The notes beneath the pieces were generated by a model that saw nothing but the letters and a program-made list of their open reading frames with translations, was not told the DNA's origin and searched no databases. A program made the translations under genes and the position numbers. DNA of 64,000 nucleotides, taken from the NCBI GenBank assembly GCA_028274465.1, contig CM051458.1, forward strand, positions 10,927,566 through 10,991,565, in the 5' to 3' direction. Positions 1 to 10,838 of this stretch are shown here, piece by piece; within the stretch, counting starts at the first letter, position 1; each line of letters starts with the position of its first letter. Source of the stretch: Plantago ovata (taxonomy: Eukaryota > Streptophyta > Magnoliopsida > Lamiales > Plantaginaceae).

Positions 1-299
1 GCACGGAAACCTTGATCACTTTTGAGACCAGACAACTTGTCCTTCCGCATTCCTTCGATCAAGACAGCCTCCTCTTCCATTGTCCAATTCCTGTTCTTCT
101 TTTTCTGTTCGCCTTCGGGGACCTTTCTGGAGGACCGGCCTTTCCTTCCCTTGGTCTGGATCATTGCAACGGATGGATTGTCGGCAGGTTGTTCTTGAGT
201 TTCCAAGACCACTTCAAACTGCTGGCTAGGGGTATCCATAAAAGGGGTCGGGGCTTCTGGAGTGTTGCGAAAGTTGAGGGCGTATTCACCTGGGTCCAT
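1..299 (-). CDS. Myb/SANT-like ORF1 protein of the Harbinger element (partial)
   Basis: An open frame starts at an ATG at 297-299 on the minus strand and stays open to the window edge, giving about 99 residues. The first 60 residues are low in complexity and polar; a basic stretch (KGRKGRSSRK) follows, and then a segment beginning NRNWTMEEEAVLIEGM, which is the start of a Myb/SANT-like DNA-binding domain of the kind found in plant PIF/Harbinger ORF1 proteins. In this family ORF1 helps the transposase bind the terminal repeats and enter the nucleus. It lies downstream of the transposase in the same orientation, with about 340 bp between them. The rest of the Myb domain and the C-terminus are outside the window, so integrity is unknown. 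Confidence 0.7.
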   Translation of the reverse strand, partial: MDPGEYALNFRNTPEAPTPFMDTPSQQFEVVLETQEQPADNPSVAMIQTKGRKGRSSRKVPEGEQKKKNRNWTMEEEAVLIEGMRKDKLSGLKSDQGFR

Positions 300-640
300 C
301 TACAAAAGAAATGAGTTCCAGTCAGCTTTCAAATGGATAAGAGGTAATTACAACTAAGTTCATGGCAGATAATTGAGACACAAGTACATAGCATGACATA
401 TAATTCAATGAACTTCGGTGAAATTGCAAATCAACTACTCATATCCTTAGAAATGTATCGAACCGGTTATATGTTATTGGATACATAGACAGATACCAAA
501 TATTAATAGAGCATATAAAACACCAAGTAGATCGCCATCGACACAAGCGGTTAAAGTATTGTGATAGACAGAATATATCCCATTAATGCTACAAGCCAAA
601 TATAAACCAATTCATTTCGTTGAACGAGCCGTGTGGAAAC

Positions 641-2120
641 TCATTCATTGCCTAGATGCCTCAACGCATATCTCTTTTTCCATCCAAAATACATCCTCTC
701 GGCCCGAGTTCTGCGAAATTGCTTCCACTCAGGACACTTCCTTAAGACATCTATGGGATCTGGATCAGGGATCGCTCTAGCGGCGGCATAGTGATCTGGA
801 TCCACGTCCACTTCCTCAAACCCACCGTCAGGGAGCTCATCAGTCTTCTCCATGCAAAGCCACTCATCATCGCTCTTCCTAATCCTTAGAAAGTTGTGTA
901 TGAGGCAGCAGGCTAATATGATGTCATTCTGTGTGTCCAAAGGGTAGTGAGAGTTGGATCGAAGGATCCCGAATCTCTTCTTCAAAAGGCCCCAATCCCT
1001 CTCAATCACATTCCTGGATTGTGAGTGCTTCAGATTGAAGTACTCCTTCGGTGTCTTCGGGCGCATATTCGAATCCTCCCACTCCTTCAGGTGATACCTT
1101 GTCTTCCGGAAAGGGGGGAGGAAACCGGGTGCATTCATGTAGCCGGCATCGACAAGGTAGTAGTAACCTACACATTAAGTGAAATCAAGTTAACTTTCAT
1201 ACATGTTGTCAAAAGAACAACTTGCAATAAACTGACCGCCGTTGGGATGTGATCTTAACAGGTCAAGTTTCTACCTCTAGGAACAGAAAATGCCCCATCT
1301 GTCCGGTTCATTGCATCACGAAGCACTCGACTGTCGGCAGCAGATCCTTCCCACCCCGTTAACACGTATATGAACTTCATGTCCTTGTCACATACCCCAA
1401 GCACGTTCACGGACAGAAATCCCTTCCTGTTACGATATAGAGAATGAACGCTACTCGGACATTGCACCTTTACGTACGATCCATCAAGTGCCCCAAGGCA
1501 TTGCTGCATAACATGGGAAAAGAATGTTGTTAGGGAAAGGATGACTTATACGCTTTCGAACTTACCATTTCATATATGAACTCTAAATACAAGCAACTTA
1601 TAACCTGGAAATGGCACCAAGGCTCTTCCTTGCAGTCGTGAGGGATCGGGATAGGTTCAGCAAGCAATATTGTATGTAGTTTCAGCACACACTGCAGCAC
1701 CTCGTTGAAATATGTGCTAACAGTATGGGCCGACCGTCTCCAAGCAAACATGGCAACCCGGTGTTTCGTGTGGTGACCTAAAATGGATAAGAAAGTAGCA
1801 ACCTTCTCCTCTAAACTCACCCAGCGGCTGCCCCGGAGCCCCCCATTATCTCTGAGCATGAAACAGAAATGCTGAAAACACTCTCTATCCATACGGAGGG
1901 AGTTCTTTGTATCAACATCATTCATCATTGTTAATCTCGACATGTACTCCCTCTGACCATCTATCTTACTGAGGATTCTATAGCGCCTCGCCCTCTTTCG
2001 CTTACGAGGCAAGTAAGGCCGTACATGACTAGTGTAGTACCAAAACATAGCAACCATCATCCCTAAATTGATCAACACATACGAGCGTAGTATCCAAATT
2101 CGTTGCTCATCGTTAACCAT
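641..2120 (-). CDS. PIF/Harbinger transposase (HARBI1-like DDE nuclease), three exons
   Basis: Three minus-strand segments join in phase: exon 1 2120-1605, exon 2 1503-1275, exon 3 1167-641. Introns are GT...AG (1604-1504 and 1274-1168). The product is 423 residues with no internal stop. An N-terminal helix-turn-helix-like region (residues about 50-150) precedes the DDE_Tnp_4 nuclease. Catalytic residues are visible: D179 in ALDGSY, D229 in SAADSR and E304 in NVIERDWG, followed by LLKKRF, the usual Harbinger signature. The exon 2/3 join restores GYYYLVDAGY, a conserved family block, which supports the splice sites. All three acidic residues and an unbroken frame mean this copy could still encode active enzyme. 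It cuts and pastes the element in the nucleus together with the Myb-like ORF1. Confidence 0.85.
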
Positions 2121-3070
2121 AGCTCAAACTGTAACTACATTTGCATTGTACGGCATATCTTATAAGCACATGATACTAAAGCACAACAATATCAGAAGAA
2201 AAACAACAAACAGCAACAACAACCTCAGAGTAATGCACACACAGCAATATCATCAAAACAAATGAAGAAAAAACACACAAAAATGTTACGAAAATGTGAA
2301 CACATCTCTGAATTGTAGCCCCGATTACCACATATACTCAAACATGTAAGCTTATGACCGCAACATACAGCAAATCTGGGGAAAAAAAACCAAGTGAACA
2401 AAAAAGAATCTACCATTAGTGTCATAAATGCTCCAGGGGGAATCTAGCATAAATGCTTCCCCTAACTCAAAAGACAAAGATTTCCCCAATAAATGCAAAA
2501 CATTCATACTACTAACTCACTAAATGCACAAGTACAACTACAACTTATTACTACCAAAATCTGGTAACAATTTCTCCTCAATTTCGAAAGAAATGGTCTC
2601 ACCTCTCGACAATTCTGCTACTAAACCAGTCCTGCAACATAAAGATTAAACTAAATCAGATCTGAGCTCAACCGGAGTGAAGAAATAAGCTTGCAAACGA
2701 GCAAAACAGAGAAGAAGAGCAAACCTTCGGCTGCTGTAGATGGGAAATAAAGCACATATCTGCAGCAAAATGGGTATATATACGTTTAGGGCAGTGGCAG
2801 CAGCAGTAAATAGATGATTTCCAGGAGGACAATGCAGTATTATCAGGTGGAGTCCAAAACACTTGCAACCTGCAAAACCAAAATCGTTGCCCCCCCCCCC
2901 CCGGTTTTGAAACACTGCAGTGGCTGTGTTTCGGTGGTTTTCAAAACGCAGATGCACTCCGCCCGAGGCTACCCGGGCAAAAAACACGCACACGCCAATT
3001 GCTACCAAGCGATGTGAATTGTGCCGGTCAACGCAGTTTTGCATGGAACAGTGCCCAACCAATCGAGGCC

Positions 3071-3949
3071 TAAGTCAATTACGTGAGTGTAAACTATATG
3101 TTCATTAGCTTTAAAAGGCCATCTCCAGCGTAGCCTTAAATAGACATTTGACACTCTGCTGGAGAGCATTGTGAACACCAAGTGTTTATTAGAATTAAAC
3201 CGACTTATTTCACGTGTAAATACAAATAAATAACAATATAGATTCGTAAATGTTGATTTATTAGAATTAAAATTTTAATTTGTAACAACATTGGAATATT
3301 TTGAGAAAGAAAATCTTAATTTTTCTTACTGTGTCAAAGTTAGAATAAAACTATTCGGAAATTGAAAAAAAGTACAATTCATTGGATATTACCCTTGGTC
3401 AAATATTAAATTTATACTGTGACCAAATAACTCCAATTTTCATTAATTACACATTTATCTCCAAATCATTAATTAAGGGGAAGAGTTAAATATTGAGTTA
3501 TATGGATAGTGGATGTTGGTTTTATTTTATGGGGGATTTGTGACCACAAAAATATGATGGAACATAAAATTATTATAACCATGTCCAAATATGGCAAAGA
3601 AATGAAATGGATCCCAAAGGAGTTGCACCATTTGATTTTGAACACAAAAAATAAGGAGAAGAGTTAAATACAGTATTGAGTTATATTGATAGTGGGTGCT
3701 GATTTTACTTTATGAGGGATTTGTGGCCACAAAAATATGTTGATGTAACATAAAATTATTATAACCATGTTCAAATATGGCAAAGAAATGAAATGGTGCA
3801 ACTCTAACGGGACGTCCAAAATGGTGCAACTGTTATGGGACATAGGGAGTATACAAAAAAAATTAGGAACAATATTACAAAAATTAAAGTTTAAAAATAT
3901 ATGTGTCAAAATTTGTAAAGTTTATAGGTCAGACCTATAAGCCTTAGCA
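3071..3949. other. AT-rich intergenic DNA with no gene
   Basis: No coding potential is seen. The stretch contains the 3477-3795 direct repeat and ends with a Stowaway-like terminus (GGGACATAGGGAGTA near 3838-3852) for which I could not find a left partner. Confidence 0.6.
3477..3795 (+). repeat. Diverged direct duplication of about 135 bp
   Basis: Copies lie at about 3477-3610 and 3655-3795. Both run from GAAGAGTTAAAT through a TTTGTG.CCACAAAAATATG block to CAAAGAAATGAAATGG, with scattered substitutions and small indels. It is probably an internal duplication in a decayed nonautonomous element. Confidence 0.75.
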
Positions 3950-3954
3950 ATGTT

Positions 3955-4686
3955 ATGTTTAAGATCGCCTTCAAAGCCATTACAAACAGACTCAAGCCTC
4001 ACATGAATACCATAATTTCTGAAACCCAATCAGCCTTTGTTCCTACCAGACTTATCACTGATAATGTTTTAGTTGCATATGAACTAATCATTTTATTAAA
4101 CATGAAACTAAAGGCAAGGAAAATTTTACGGCCGTTAAATTGGATATGAGTAAAGCTTATGATAGAGTAGAGTGGTCTTTTCTTGTTAAAGTGCTTGAGA
4201 AGTTAGGTTTTGCGAGGTTCTTTATTGATCTTATTATGTTGAGTGTTATGTGTCTTACTTTGTTCTTTTAAATGGAGTAGTACTTAAACCCGTTTCAGCC
4301 GAAGAGGGGGGTCCGTCATGGAGATCCTCTTTCACCCTATTTGTTCTTGTTTTGTACTGAGCCCTTTATAGCTCTTATTCGTGATGCTGATCGGGGGAGA
4401 GGGAGGTGCTAAAGGGATTTCTGTATCCTCTTCAGCGCAAAGGATCTCACACCTCCTTTTTGCTGATGACATCTTACTCTTCTGTACTGCTACTACGGAT
4501 TCAACTCAGGAAATTATTACTTTCTTGATATATATGCTTTAGCGTCGGGACATGTCATTAATGTTGATAAATCTACGGAGGTTTTTTAGTAGAAACATAT
4601 AGAGTAGGAAGATTGAGGAGGTGAGGGTTTTTCTTCCAGTTAGGGTGGTTGAAAAATATGAAAAATACTTGGGGTTACCTACTGAG
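3955..4686 (+). pseudogene. LINE reverse transcriptase fragment, frameshifted
   Basis: The frame opens with residues matching plant LINE reverse transcriptase ([11 protein letters not shown], then [18 protein letters not shown]) and ends in a stop at 4147. A +1 shift restores [16 protein letters not shown] (first catalytic Asp block), and after further shifts come [11 protein letters not shown] and LLFADDILLF, which carries the FADD active-site box. The block stops just after KYLGLPTE, where the LTR at 4687 begins. Several stops and frameshifts make it non-functional. The endonuclease and the N-terminal part of the protein are not seen upstream of 3950. Confidence 0.85.
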
Positions 4687-6844
4687 TGATAGTGTATATG
4701 TTCTAGAGACATTCTTTATTAAGGGCAGACAACCCTTACTAAGGGCATATATGTACTATTACACAGGTCAACGTAATATAATATATGTTTGTTTGTTTGA
4801 CTATTGAGTATCGCTTTCATATTTATATTACACCAGGCATACAGCATGTCATATCTCAATTCCTGTCTGTATTGATATCAAACATGTCCCCTCGGATAGA
4901 TAACCGATCACACAAATAGTGGGAGCTATGTGAGTTATCATCTATCCCAAACTCTCCCTAGTCGAGGTTCATCTCGGATGTAGGGGTCTGAATGAACCAG
5001 GTGAGACTAGTATGCGTGGAGGTTATACTTGTTAGAGCAAGTGTGAACCGATCCCACGGCCACGGAACGGATTGTTGGACAATCTAGAAACGTTCCCATA
5101 ACTCCGCATAGTTGTTCGAAGGGTGATTACCGAACAATGGAAGTACCCAACGGAAATTCCCATCGATGTATACTCTACACCGAAGTGTCTATGGGAACAG
5201 AAAAGTTGTCGAAGTGATGCCAGTCGTCCTTTGGACTTACAGGACTTTATCACCACATTTGTTGTCCCACATCCTTGGTGGACCCGTTGATGTCAGCTCT
5301 GAATAAGCAGTTGACCCAAGACACGATCCAGGATTATGGCTACATACAAATGGGGGTGATAAGCTCTGTGAAGGATTCATCTCTCACGTGTAGCACAAGA
5401 GAGCACTGCTCATAGTCGTTCATAGTTGTGATTGGTTAAACCGCTGGCCAGCGTATCAATATTATTATGATAGTCATAATAGATATTGGATTCACCAAGC
5501 AACTCACTGAAGACGCCCGTGGATGTATTATTGGGATAGACACTTCATCGATCCTAGATGCATTCGAGTCAGTCAGATGAAGGGACGTCACCATCGCCGC
5601 GTTGAGCGCAACAGACTTCACAACGAAAGAGTTTGCTTTGAGAAACCTCTCAAACGTCCTCATGTATTAATATTGCAAATGGAACCGTCTAGGAATTCCA
5701 TGTTGCCTAGTGTAGCACTTGCTTAATACAGTGAGGCCCTATGGGTCACACTATGTGGTGATTCAGCTTATCTGAATATCCTTGAAGATGGAATCGCAAT
5801 TAATTTAGAATTAATTGTGATTGATGAATTATAATTGATTTGGAATTAATTATAATTATTTGTGGCTCAATTAATAATTTGGAATTATTAATTGAATTGA
5901 CTGATTAATTGTATTTTATATAAATACAATTAAAGATTATATTTTAAAAATATAATAGAGGTTTGATTTGAAAGGATATGTTAATTTAGAATTAATATAT
6001 GCACATGGGCAAAATCTACTTGGAGTTTGAATTGTCTTAGAATTATAAGTGGGTCCCGAAATCGGGACCCACCTAATCCCCTTGTATAGCCGCGTGACCA
6101 GTAGTAGTATGGGGAGGAGTTCGACTCCTTCCCATATTAGAAGTCAAGGGATAAGTTAGATTTTTCTAATTGAGTTTTAATTTTAGATTTTTCTGATTGA
6201 GTTTTAATTTGATTGGGAATGAATCTAAACTTAAATTGGTTTCCTTGTGCAATAAGAATTAGATTCTTATTCCTTTATGAAGTCTAATTGATTCTTCTTT
6301 AGGCTTCTATTGACTATTATATATAGTAGTCTATTAGAGAGCTTTTGACATGGTTGATTGCAGATCATTCTGATTAACCGAATTCTTAGAGAATTATTCT
6401 ACCAGTTTTCTTAGAAAAAATAAAAGCTCTCCTCCCCTACACCTCTAGCCGCGCGCGCCACCTTCCAACCGGAGGAAAATTGTCGCCCCATCTTCTTGGG
6501 CACATAAAGAATATCCTAGCATTCTTTCCGATAAGTTGTTCATCCGTGGATACCAAGGTTGAGGTTCAAAGAGCTGGAAACTAACTTTTATTGTCTTGCA
6601 GATAATCAAAGTATAGCAGATATCTTCGACTTCGGCGAAGGAGAAGATTCACCGGACTATTACGAAGACTTCATCGATTGGCATATCGATTCAATACCTA
6701 TTCTTGCTTTTGGAGTATTGTAAGTCTTCTGATTAATGTGTTTATTATATACGTTATATACATGATCAATTAACATGCATGTTAAGAAAATTTTTGAAAT
6801 TCCGCTGCGTACCCTAGGGGTAACTCTGACCATATTTTCTTACA
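4687..6844 (+). repeat. 2.16 kb LTR, followed by PBS
   Basis: The sequence starts TGATAGTGTATATG and ends TTTTCTTACA. It is closely similar to the solo LTR at 52843-58404 once that copy's nested insertion is removed, and the shared ends define the LTR. It interrupts the LINE after CTGAG. Short ORFs inside it (for example 5032-5256 and 5436-5663) are mirrored in the other LTR copy and are not genes. Bases 5790-6000 and about 6900-7200 are very AT-rich. Confidence 0.85.
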
Positions 6845-6845
6845 G

Positions 6846-6863
6846 TGGTATCAGAGCCAGGTT
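6846..6863 (+). other. Primer-binding site
   Basis: TGGTATCAGAGCCAGGTT lies one base after the LTR. TGGTATCAGAGC is the initiator-Met tRNA complement used by most plant LTR retrotransposons. Only AT-rich noncoding DNA follows, to about 7231. No gag, pol or 3' LTR is present, so the element is truncated. Confidence 0.85.
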
Positions 6864-7231
6864 AATTGATTATGTATATACGTATATATGTTATGTGATT
6901 ATGTAGTTTATGTGGATGCAATTGATTCTATGATTAATTCGATTTTCAAAAGTCTTGTTTTTATATAAATTTAGAATTTATATTTTTCAAAGAAAAAAAA
7001 ATAAAAAAAAATATATATAGTATAAAAATTCATAATTTAGTTTAATTAGATTAAAATCTGGAAATTAATTAATTCTTTAATTCTGCTTATTCTACATAAT
7101 TTAGGAATTTGGTTGATTTTAGTTAATTTCTTGTTAATTTTAGTTTACTTTTAGTTAATTTCTATTTATTCAAAGTTAATTCAAATTAATTTTGTTGATT
7201 TAATTAATTCTGTTAATTACTTTCATTACTA

Positions 7232-8676
7232 GCTAGAGTCGGTGTGTCAGAAGTACAGTGTTCTTGTACTTCGGTAATCATGTAAACCGGTCTTCAGAAG
7301 TTCATTGATAATTTAGACTTTCTTTATTCGTTACTAATTATTATTGTTTTCAACTTACATTTCTTACATATAGAGGTAATGAACAACGGTCACCAGGACG
7401 ACGTGGCACTCCCCCCTTGGTGTCCGAGCCAGACACACAACGGCCTGGAGGTGTTGCATTATTTTGGCACAAAGCAAATTCTTTTATATTGGTATAGTTT
7501 TGGTGTGCTTATATATATAGTTGTATATAGTGATTTACTGAAACTGTGTATGACAGGTTCGTTCCGGCGTCTGCTAGAGACAGGCTACGCACGATAATGC
7601 ACATCCATCCGTTGCCGGCTCCTGGACGTCCGAATGGCGGCCATAGGTGGAGTATGCTTCCCTTATCTGTGAAACGGGGCTATTTCGAGGAGCTAAAGGT
7701 ATTTTACTTACAACCTCTGTAGTTTATTTATTACGTCCGCATTCAAAATGGGTAGGCGGCGCCCACTACTATTTTATTGATGGTACGTCCGCATTCAATA
7801 TGGGTAGGCGGTGCCCACTACCTTTAGTTTGTTTGCCTTATATGAAAGTAACTGAGTTACTGTAATCTCTTGCATAAGCACTATTGGGTCCCCAATGTGG
7901 CTGCAGAAATTTTGTGGAGGGTCTTCAACAATGAGGCGTGCGAAATCCACAAGCTGAGGGTTCATCGCGCCAAACATTTGCGTGTCGATCACGAGTCCCA
8001 TGCTTGGGTTGACTACATCGCCCCGGGCATTACGATTTATGGGATGCGTATTGGAACGAGTCGGCGGCGGCAGCAGCAAACGCTCCCCATGCACTATGGG
8101 GGTGTCGTGGTGAACCCACACCCTTAGTCTAGACTTATGTTTACCATCGTACATTGTAGTTTCTTTATTTCGTACGTACGTACATTTTTTAGTTTCTTTA
8201 TTAGTATGAAAACTTTGATTATGTTTTAATTGATATTTCAAAGATTTTTCTATATTTTAATTCGTATTATTTACGTATAATTATATTAATTCTACAAATA
8301 CCCTACAAATTACAAAAAGAAAAATACACAAAAAAAAAACAAAAATTAAAAAATTTAAATCAATTAATCAGCAACGGATAAAATCTAATCGTTACTGAAG
8401 TTTCCTTTTCAAACAATGCACTTACAAACGGATAATTTTTATGCGACAGATAAAAGTTATCCGTCAATGAGCCCGTAGCCCAGATCCAACCCGGTCAAAC
8501 CATTAATCGTCACAAACCGTCGCCATTGTTAGCCACAAATATTATCCGTGGCCACAAAGCTGCTACGCCAAAAATGGCGACGAGCTTAATAGCAACGGAC
8601 CTATCCGTGGCTAAAACCTTCTAGCTTAGCCACGAATCGATCTTTTTATCCGTGGCTAAAAACCAGATTTCTTGTG
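7232..8676 (+). mobile_element. CACTA (En/Spm) right-end remnant
   Basis: The segment holds a TNP-like gene remnant and then, from about 8360, dense subterminal repeats of the type ATCCGTGGCTAAA in both orientations. It ends CCAGATTTCTTGTG at 8676, a worn version of the ...TTTCTTGTAGTG CACTA terminus, and LINE sequence resumes at once. No left terminus is present. A 45 bp tandem duplication (ACGTCCGCATTCAA...GCGCCCACTAC) lies at about 7733-7826. Confidence 0.7.
7379..8127 (+). pseudogene. CACTA TNP-like (Transposase_24-type) protein remnant
   Basis: Three likely exons are seen: about 7379-7450 (MNNGHQDDVALPPWCPSQTH), 7557-7698 and about 7870-8127. The middle one reads RFVPASARDRLRTIM and ends GYFEEL before a GT donor; the last opens with HYWVPNVAAEILWRVFNN. 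The middle exon and the start of the last match, block for block, the TNP-like protein at 55236-57164 (FYPASAHSKIGDI, FYFDEL, HYYLPNVLLKELWFVFN), which is the basis of the call. The part after residue about 30 of the last exon does not match well and the protein ends early, so the copy looks decayed. In En/Spm elements such accessory proteins bind subterminal repeats. Confidence 0.6.
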
Positions 8677-9080
8677 CTTAAAGCTAAGTATTTTCCCGAG
8701 TGTGATGTTTTAGAAGCAATTCCTAAGACCAATTCTTCGTATACTTGGAAGAGTGTGTGTGCGGCAATGTCTATACTTAAGTCTGGTGTGGTTGGAGAAT
8801 AGGAAATGGGTGGACAGTAGGGGCTTGGACAGAGAATTGGATTCCATGAGACTATAACCATAAACCTGTTATGCCTGGTCTTTTGGGACTTGGCAATGTG
8901 GTTGTTTCGAATTTTATTAAGGAACGGGGAAGGGATTGGGATGAAACTCTGTTGCATAGCATTTTTTTGGCAGTGTGATATTGATAATATCTTGCAGATT
9001 CCTTTGGTGTCCAGTAAGATCGATGATCGACGTGTATGGCATTACACTAAATATTGCTCTACTTTGTTAGAAGTACTTAT

Positions 9081-9159
9081 TGATAGAATTCCAACTCTCC
9101 CAAAAGCTTAAGCTGTTGGGGAGGAACGGAATCTAGTCATTTATATTAATTCTCCAACA
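9081..9159 (-). repeat. TRIM LTR (3' in element orientation)
   Basis: 79 bp, identical to the copy at 9289-9367. It is bounded on the left by the TSD CTTAT. Confidence 0.93.
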
Positions 9160-9288
9160 CTCCCCCGCACTCGTGGCCGATGTCAACCTCTTTGGGAGGC
9201 CATTCGAGTGGAAATTTAATATGGGGCGGAGTTTGTCTCCGGGGAGATTCGAACCCAGGTGGGCGTGAGCCAGATGGCTCTGATACCA

Positions 9289-9367
9289 TGATAGAATTCC
9301 AACTCTCCCAAAAGCTTAAGCTGTTGGGGAGGAACGGAATCTAGTCATTTATATTAATTCTCCAACA
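9289..9367 (-). repeat. TRIM LTR (5' in element orientation)
   Basis: 79 bp, identical to 9081-9159. The PBS lies immediately inside it (plus strand GGCTCTGATACCA, 9276-9288). Confidence 0.93.
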
Positions 9368-10168
9368 CTTATTATGTTGCACGACATCTTCGACTTAGTG
9401 AGCTGGCTGCCAGGAATGGGGGGAGTAACGAACCACATTCCCAGAACTGGACGTGGGTTTGGAGTTTGAAAATTCTGAATAAAATTAAGATTTTTCTGTG
9501 ATGGGTTTTAAGTAACTCTCTTCCTATATTGGATAACTTAGTTCATCGTGGGATTGTGGCAGATTCTAAGTGTCCTATGTGTGCCTTCTCTAATGAATCA
9601 ATTATTCATCTACTGAGTTCTTGTCATTTTGCTCGTCGTTGTTGGGCTTTGTCTGGTTTGCCATATACTCTTATTGCAACAGATACAACAGATCCTCTTG
9701 TGTGGATGGAGACAATTCGAAGAAAGGCCAGACGCTCAGATTTTGAACTATTCGTCTGTCTTTGCTGGCAAATCTGGGGGAATAGAATCGAGTGGTGCAT
9801 GAGTCTCGTGGTTATGAACCATTGCAGGATGTTACTTTTGTCCAGGACTAGTTGCATCGGTACAAGGAGGCACAACAACAGTTCACTCCGCGCAGGCCGC
9901 CTGAAGTACTACAGAGTTGGGTGTGTCCCTCTGCTAGTGTTTATAAAGTGAATTTTGATGCTTCTGTGCGTTGGCATTCAGTTTGTCAACTGGCATATGT
10001 TGTTCGTGACTGGACTGGGTCTGTTATAGCTTGGGGTTCGAAGTCTGTGCAGCATGTCTCTTTCCTAAAGTAGCTGACGCTAAGGTAGCATTGTGGGCCG
10101 TACATGATTCTTTACGTTTAAACCTGGGCCGGTTTCAGCTAGAAGAAGACTGCTTGTCTGTCATATCC

Positions 10169-10578
10169 TATGTTTTAAACCCCGGCGGCTCAACCCAGGT
10201 TGACCCGGAAGCCTAGCCGGGTTTTTATACAAAATCTTGGCAAAATCTCGGAGTCCATGATTTTTCCGAGATTTTGCCGGTTTAACCCCGGGTTGACCCG
10301 GGTTTTAGGCCAAAGATAGAAAATGAGTAATTTGTTTTTTGTATATTTGGATTTTTGTACTTTTTTCACTTATTATTTTATATATAGGTAATGAAATTTA
10401 CTTTATTTGGTAAATATGCATGATAATTTTTTTATTAAAAGTATATTTTATTTCTTTTTAATATAAAAATAATTATATATTTATTACCTTATCCGGGTGA
10501 ACCTTCCGAGTTAACCCGGTTGACCCATCCGAGATAATTTTCTAGTTTAAGCCCGGATTCGGGTTTGAGAAGATAGGT
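10169..10578. mobile_element. Small inverted-repeat element (MITE-like) inside LINE RNase H
   Basis: About 410 bp interrupts the LINE reading. The left end reads TATGTTTTAAACCCC and the reverse complement of the right end reads TATCTTCTCAAACCC, a plausible imperfect TIR. Inside are GC-rich repeats of the type CCCGGGTTGACCCGGG and an inverted CTCGG/CCGAG pair around 10240-10280, flanking an AT-rich core. A short ATATCC match lies at both flanks, but an exact TSD cannot be fixed. The superfamily is uncertain. Confidence 0.5.
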
Positions 10579-10838
10579 TATATCCCAGCTTCAACAACAA
10601 TCTCATTCTTTTTCTACAGTAGGAAGTATTTTATAATAGATTCTTTATATCACCTCAAACACTTCAGTTTGCTTTCATCATGTTTATCTTTATTGTTCAT
10701 GTAATAAGTTTGCGGATTTGCTACCTCATGATTTGATAGGTGATATAGAGGGTAGTACTACGTTTCCTATTGTAAATCTTGACAATTTGTCTACTTGATT
10801 CGATCAATATATATGATCGTTTGATTCTAAAAAAAAAT

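Larger units (their letters stand above)
1..3070 (-). mobile_element. PIF/Harbinger DNA transposon, left end outside window
   Basis: The element is read on the minus strand and holds the two genes typical of PIF/Harbinger: a DDE transposase and a Myb/SANT-like protein. The proposed transposase-side terminus is at 3070, where the minus strand reads TTA (a typical 3 bp TSD for this family) followed by GGCCTCGATTGGTTGGGCAC. The partner TIR lies beyond position 1, so the terminus cannot be confirmed here. Between 2121 and 3070 there is only noncoding leader, with a C homopolymer near 2890 and an inverted pair of GTTTTGAAA / TTTTCAAAAC just after it. Positions 300-640 separate the two genes and hold nothing else recognisable. 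Confidence 0.72.
9081..9367 (-). mobile_element. Complete TRIM retrotransposon, 287 bp
   Basis: This is a terminal-repeat retrotransposon in miniature, read on the minus strand. The LTRs at 9081-9159 and 9289-9367 are each 79 bp and identical by eye, starting TGTTGGAGAATT and ending TTCTATCA. The PBS TGGTATCAGAGCC directly follows the minus-strand 5' LTR, and a purine-rich tract (GAGTGCGGGGGAG) directly precedes the 3' LTR. A perfect 5 bp TSD, CTTAT, flanks it (9076-9080 and 9368-9372). The 129 bp interior has no ORF, so mobilisation must use proteins from another element. Identical LTRs mean a recent insertion. Confidence 0.95.
3950..10838 (+). mobile_element. LINE (plant L1-like) remnant carrying nested insertions
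   Basis: LINE coding remnants occur in order on the plus strand: reverse transcriptase (3955-4686), then the C-terminal zf-RVT and RNase H regions (8677-10168), a tail after 10579 and a short A-run at 10829-10837. Between the two coding blocks about 150 residues of the usual LINE protein are missing, so insertion there was accompanied by deletion. The inserted pieces are annotated separately. Confidence 0.8.
8677..10838 (+). pseudogene. LINE C-terminal zf-RVT and RNase H remnant
   Basis: This is the second part of the LINE protein, broken by two insertions. At 8677-9080 the frame reads LKAKYFPECDVLEAIPKT, then RIGNGWTVGAWTENW and RDWDETLLHSIFF, standard landmarks after the reverse transcriptase. 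The TRIM (9081-9367) splits it; after the TRIM come the zf-RVT zinc-binding block (SKCPMCAFSNESIIHLLSSC then FARRCW at about 9565-9650) and a plant RNase H_like start (VNFDASVRWHS at 9950-9985) ending in DCLSVISY. A second insertion (about 10169-10578) follows, and then the last piece with CSCNKFADLLPHDL at about 10700. Stops and frameshifts are frequent. Confidence 0.85.

Noticed and set aside
2889..2904. C homopolymers here and near 37802 and 50020
   Set aside because: Probably ordinary slippage or assembly weak points; no function is implied.
3836..3852. Right end of a Stowaway MITE
   Set aside because: The terminus resembles the consensus, but no left partner with a TA TSD was found.
5032..5726. 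Short frames inside the 4687-6844 LTR, repeated at 53344-53884
   Set aside because: They are the same LTR sequence in two copies; frames are short, without domains, and are explained by the repeat.
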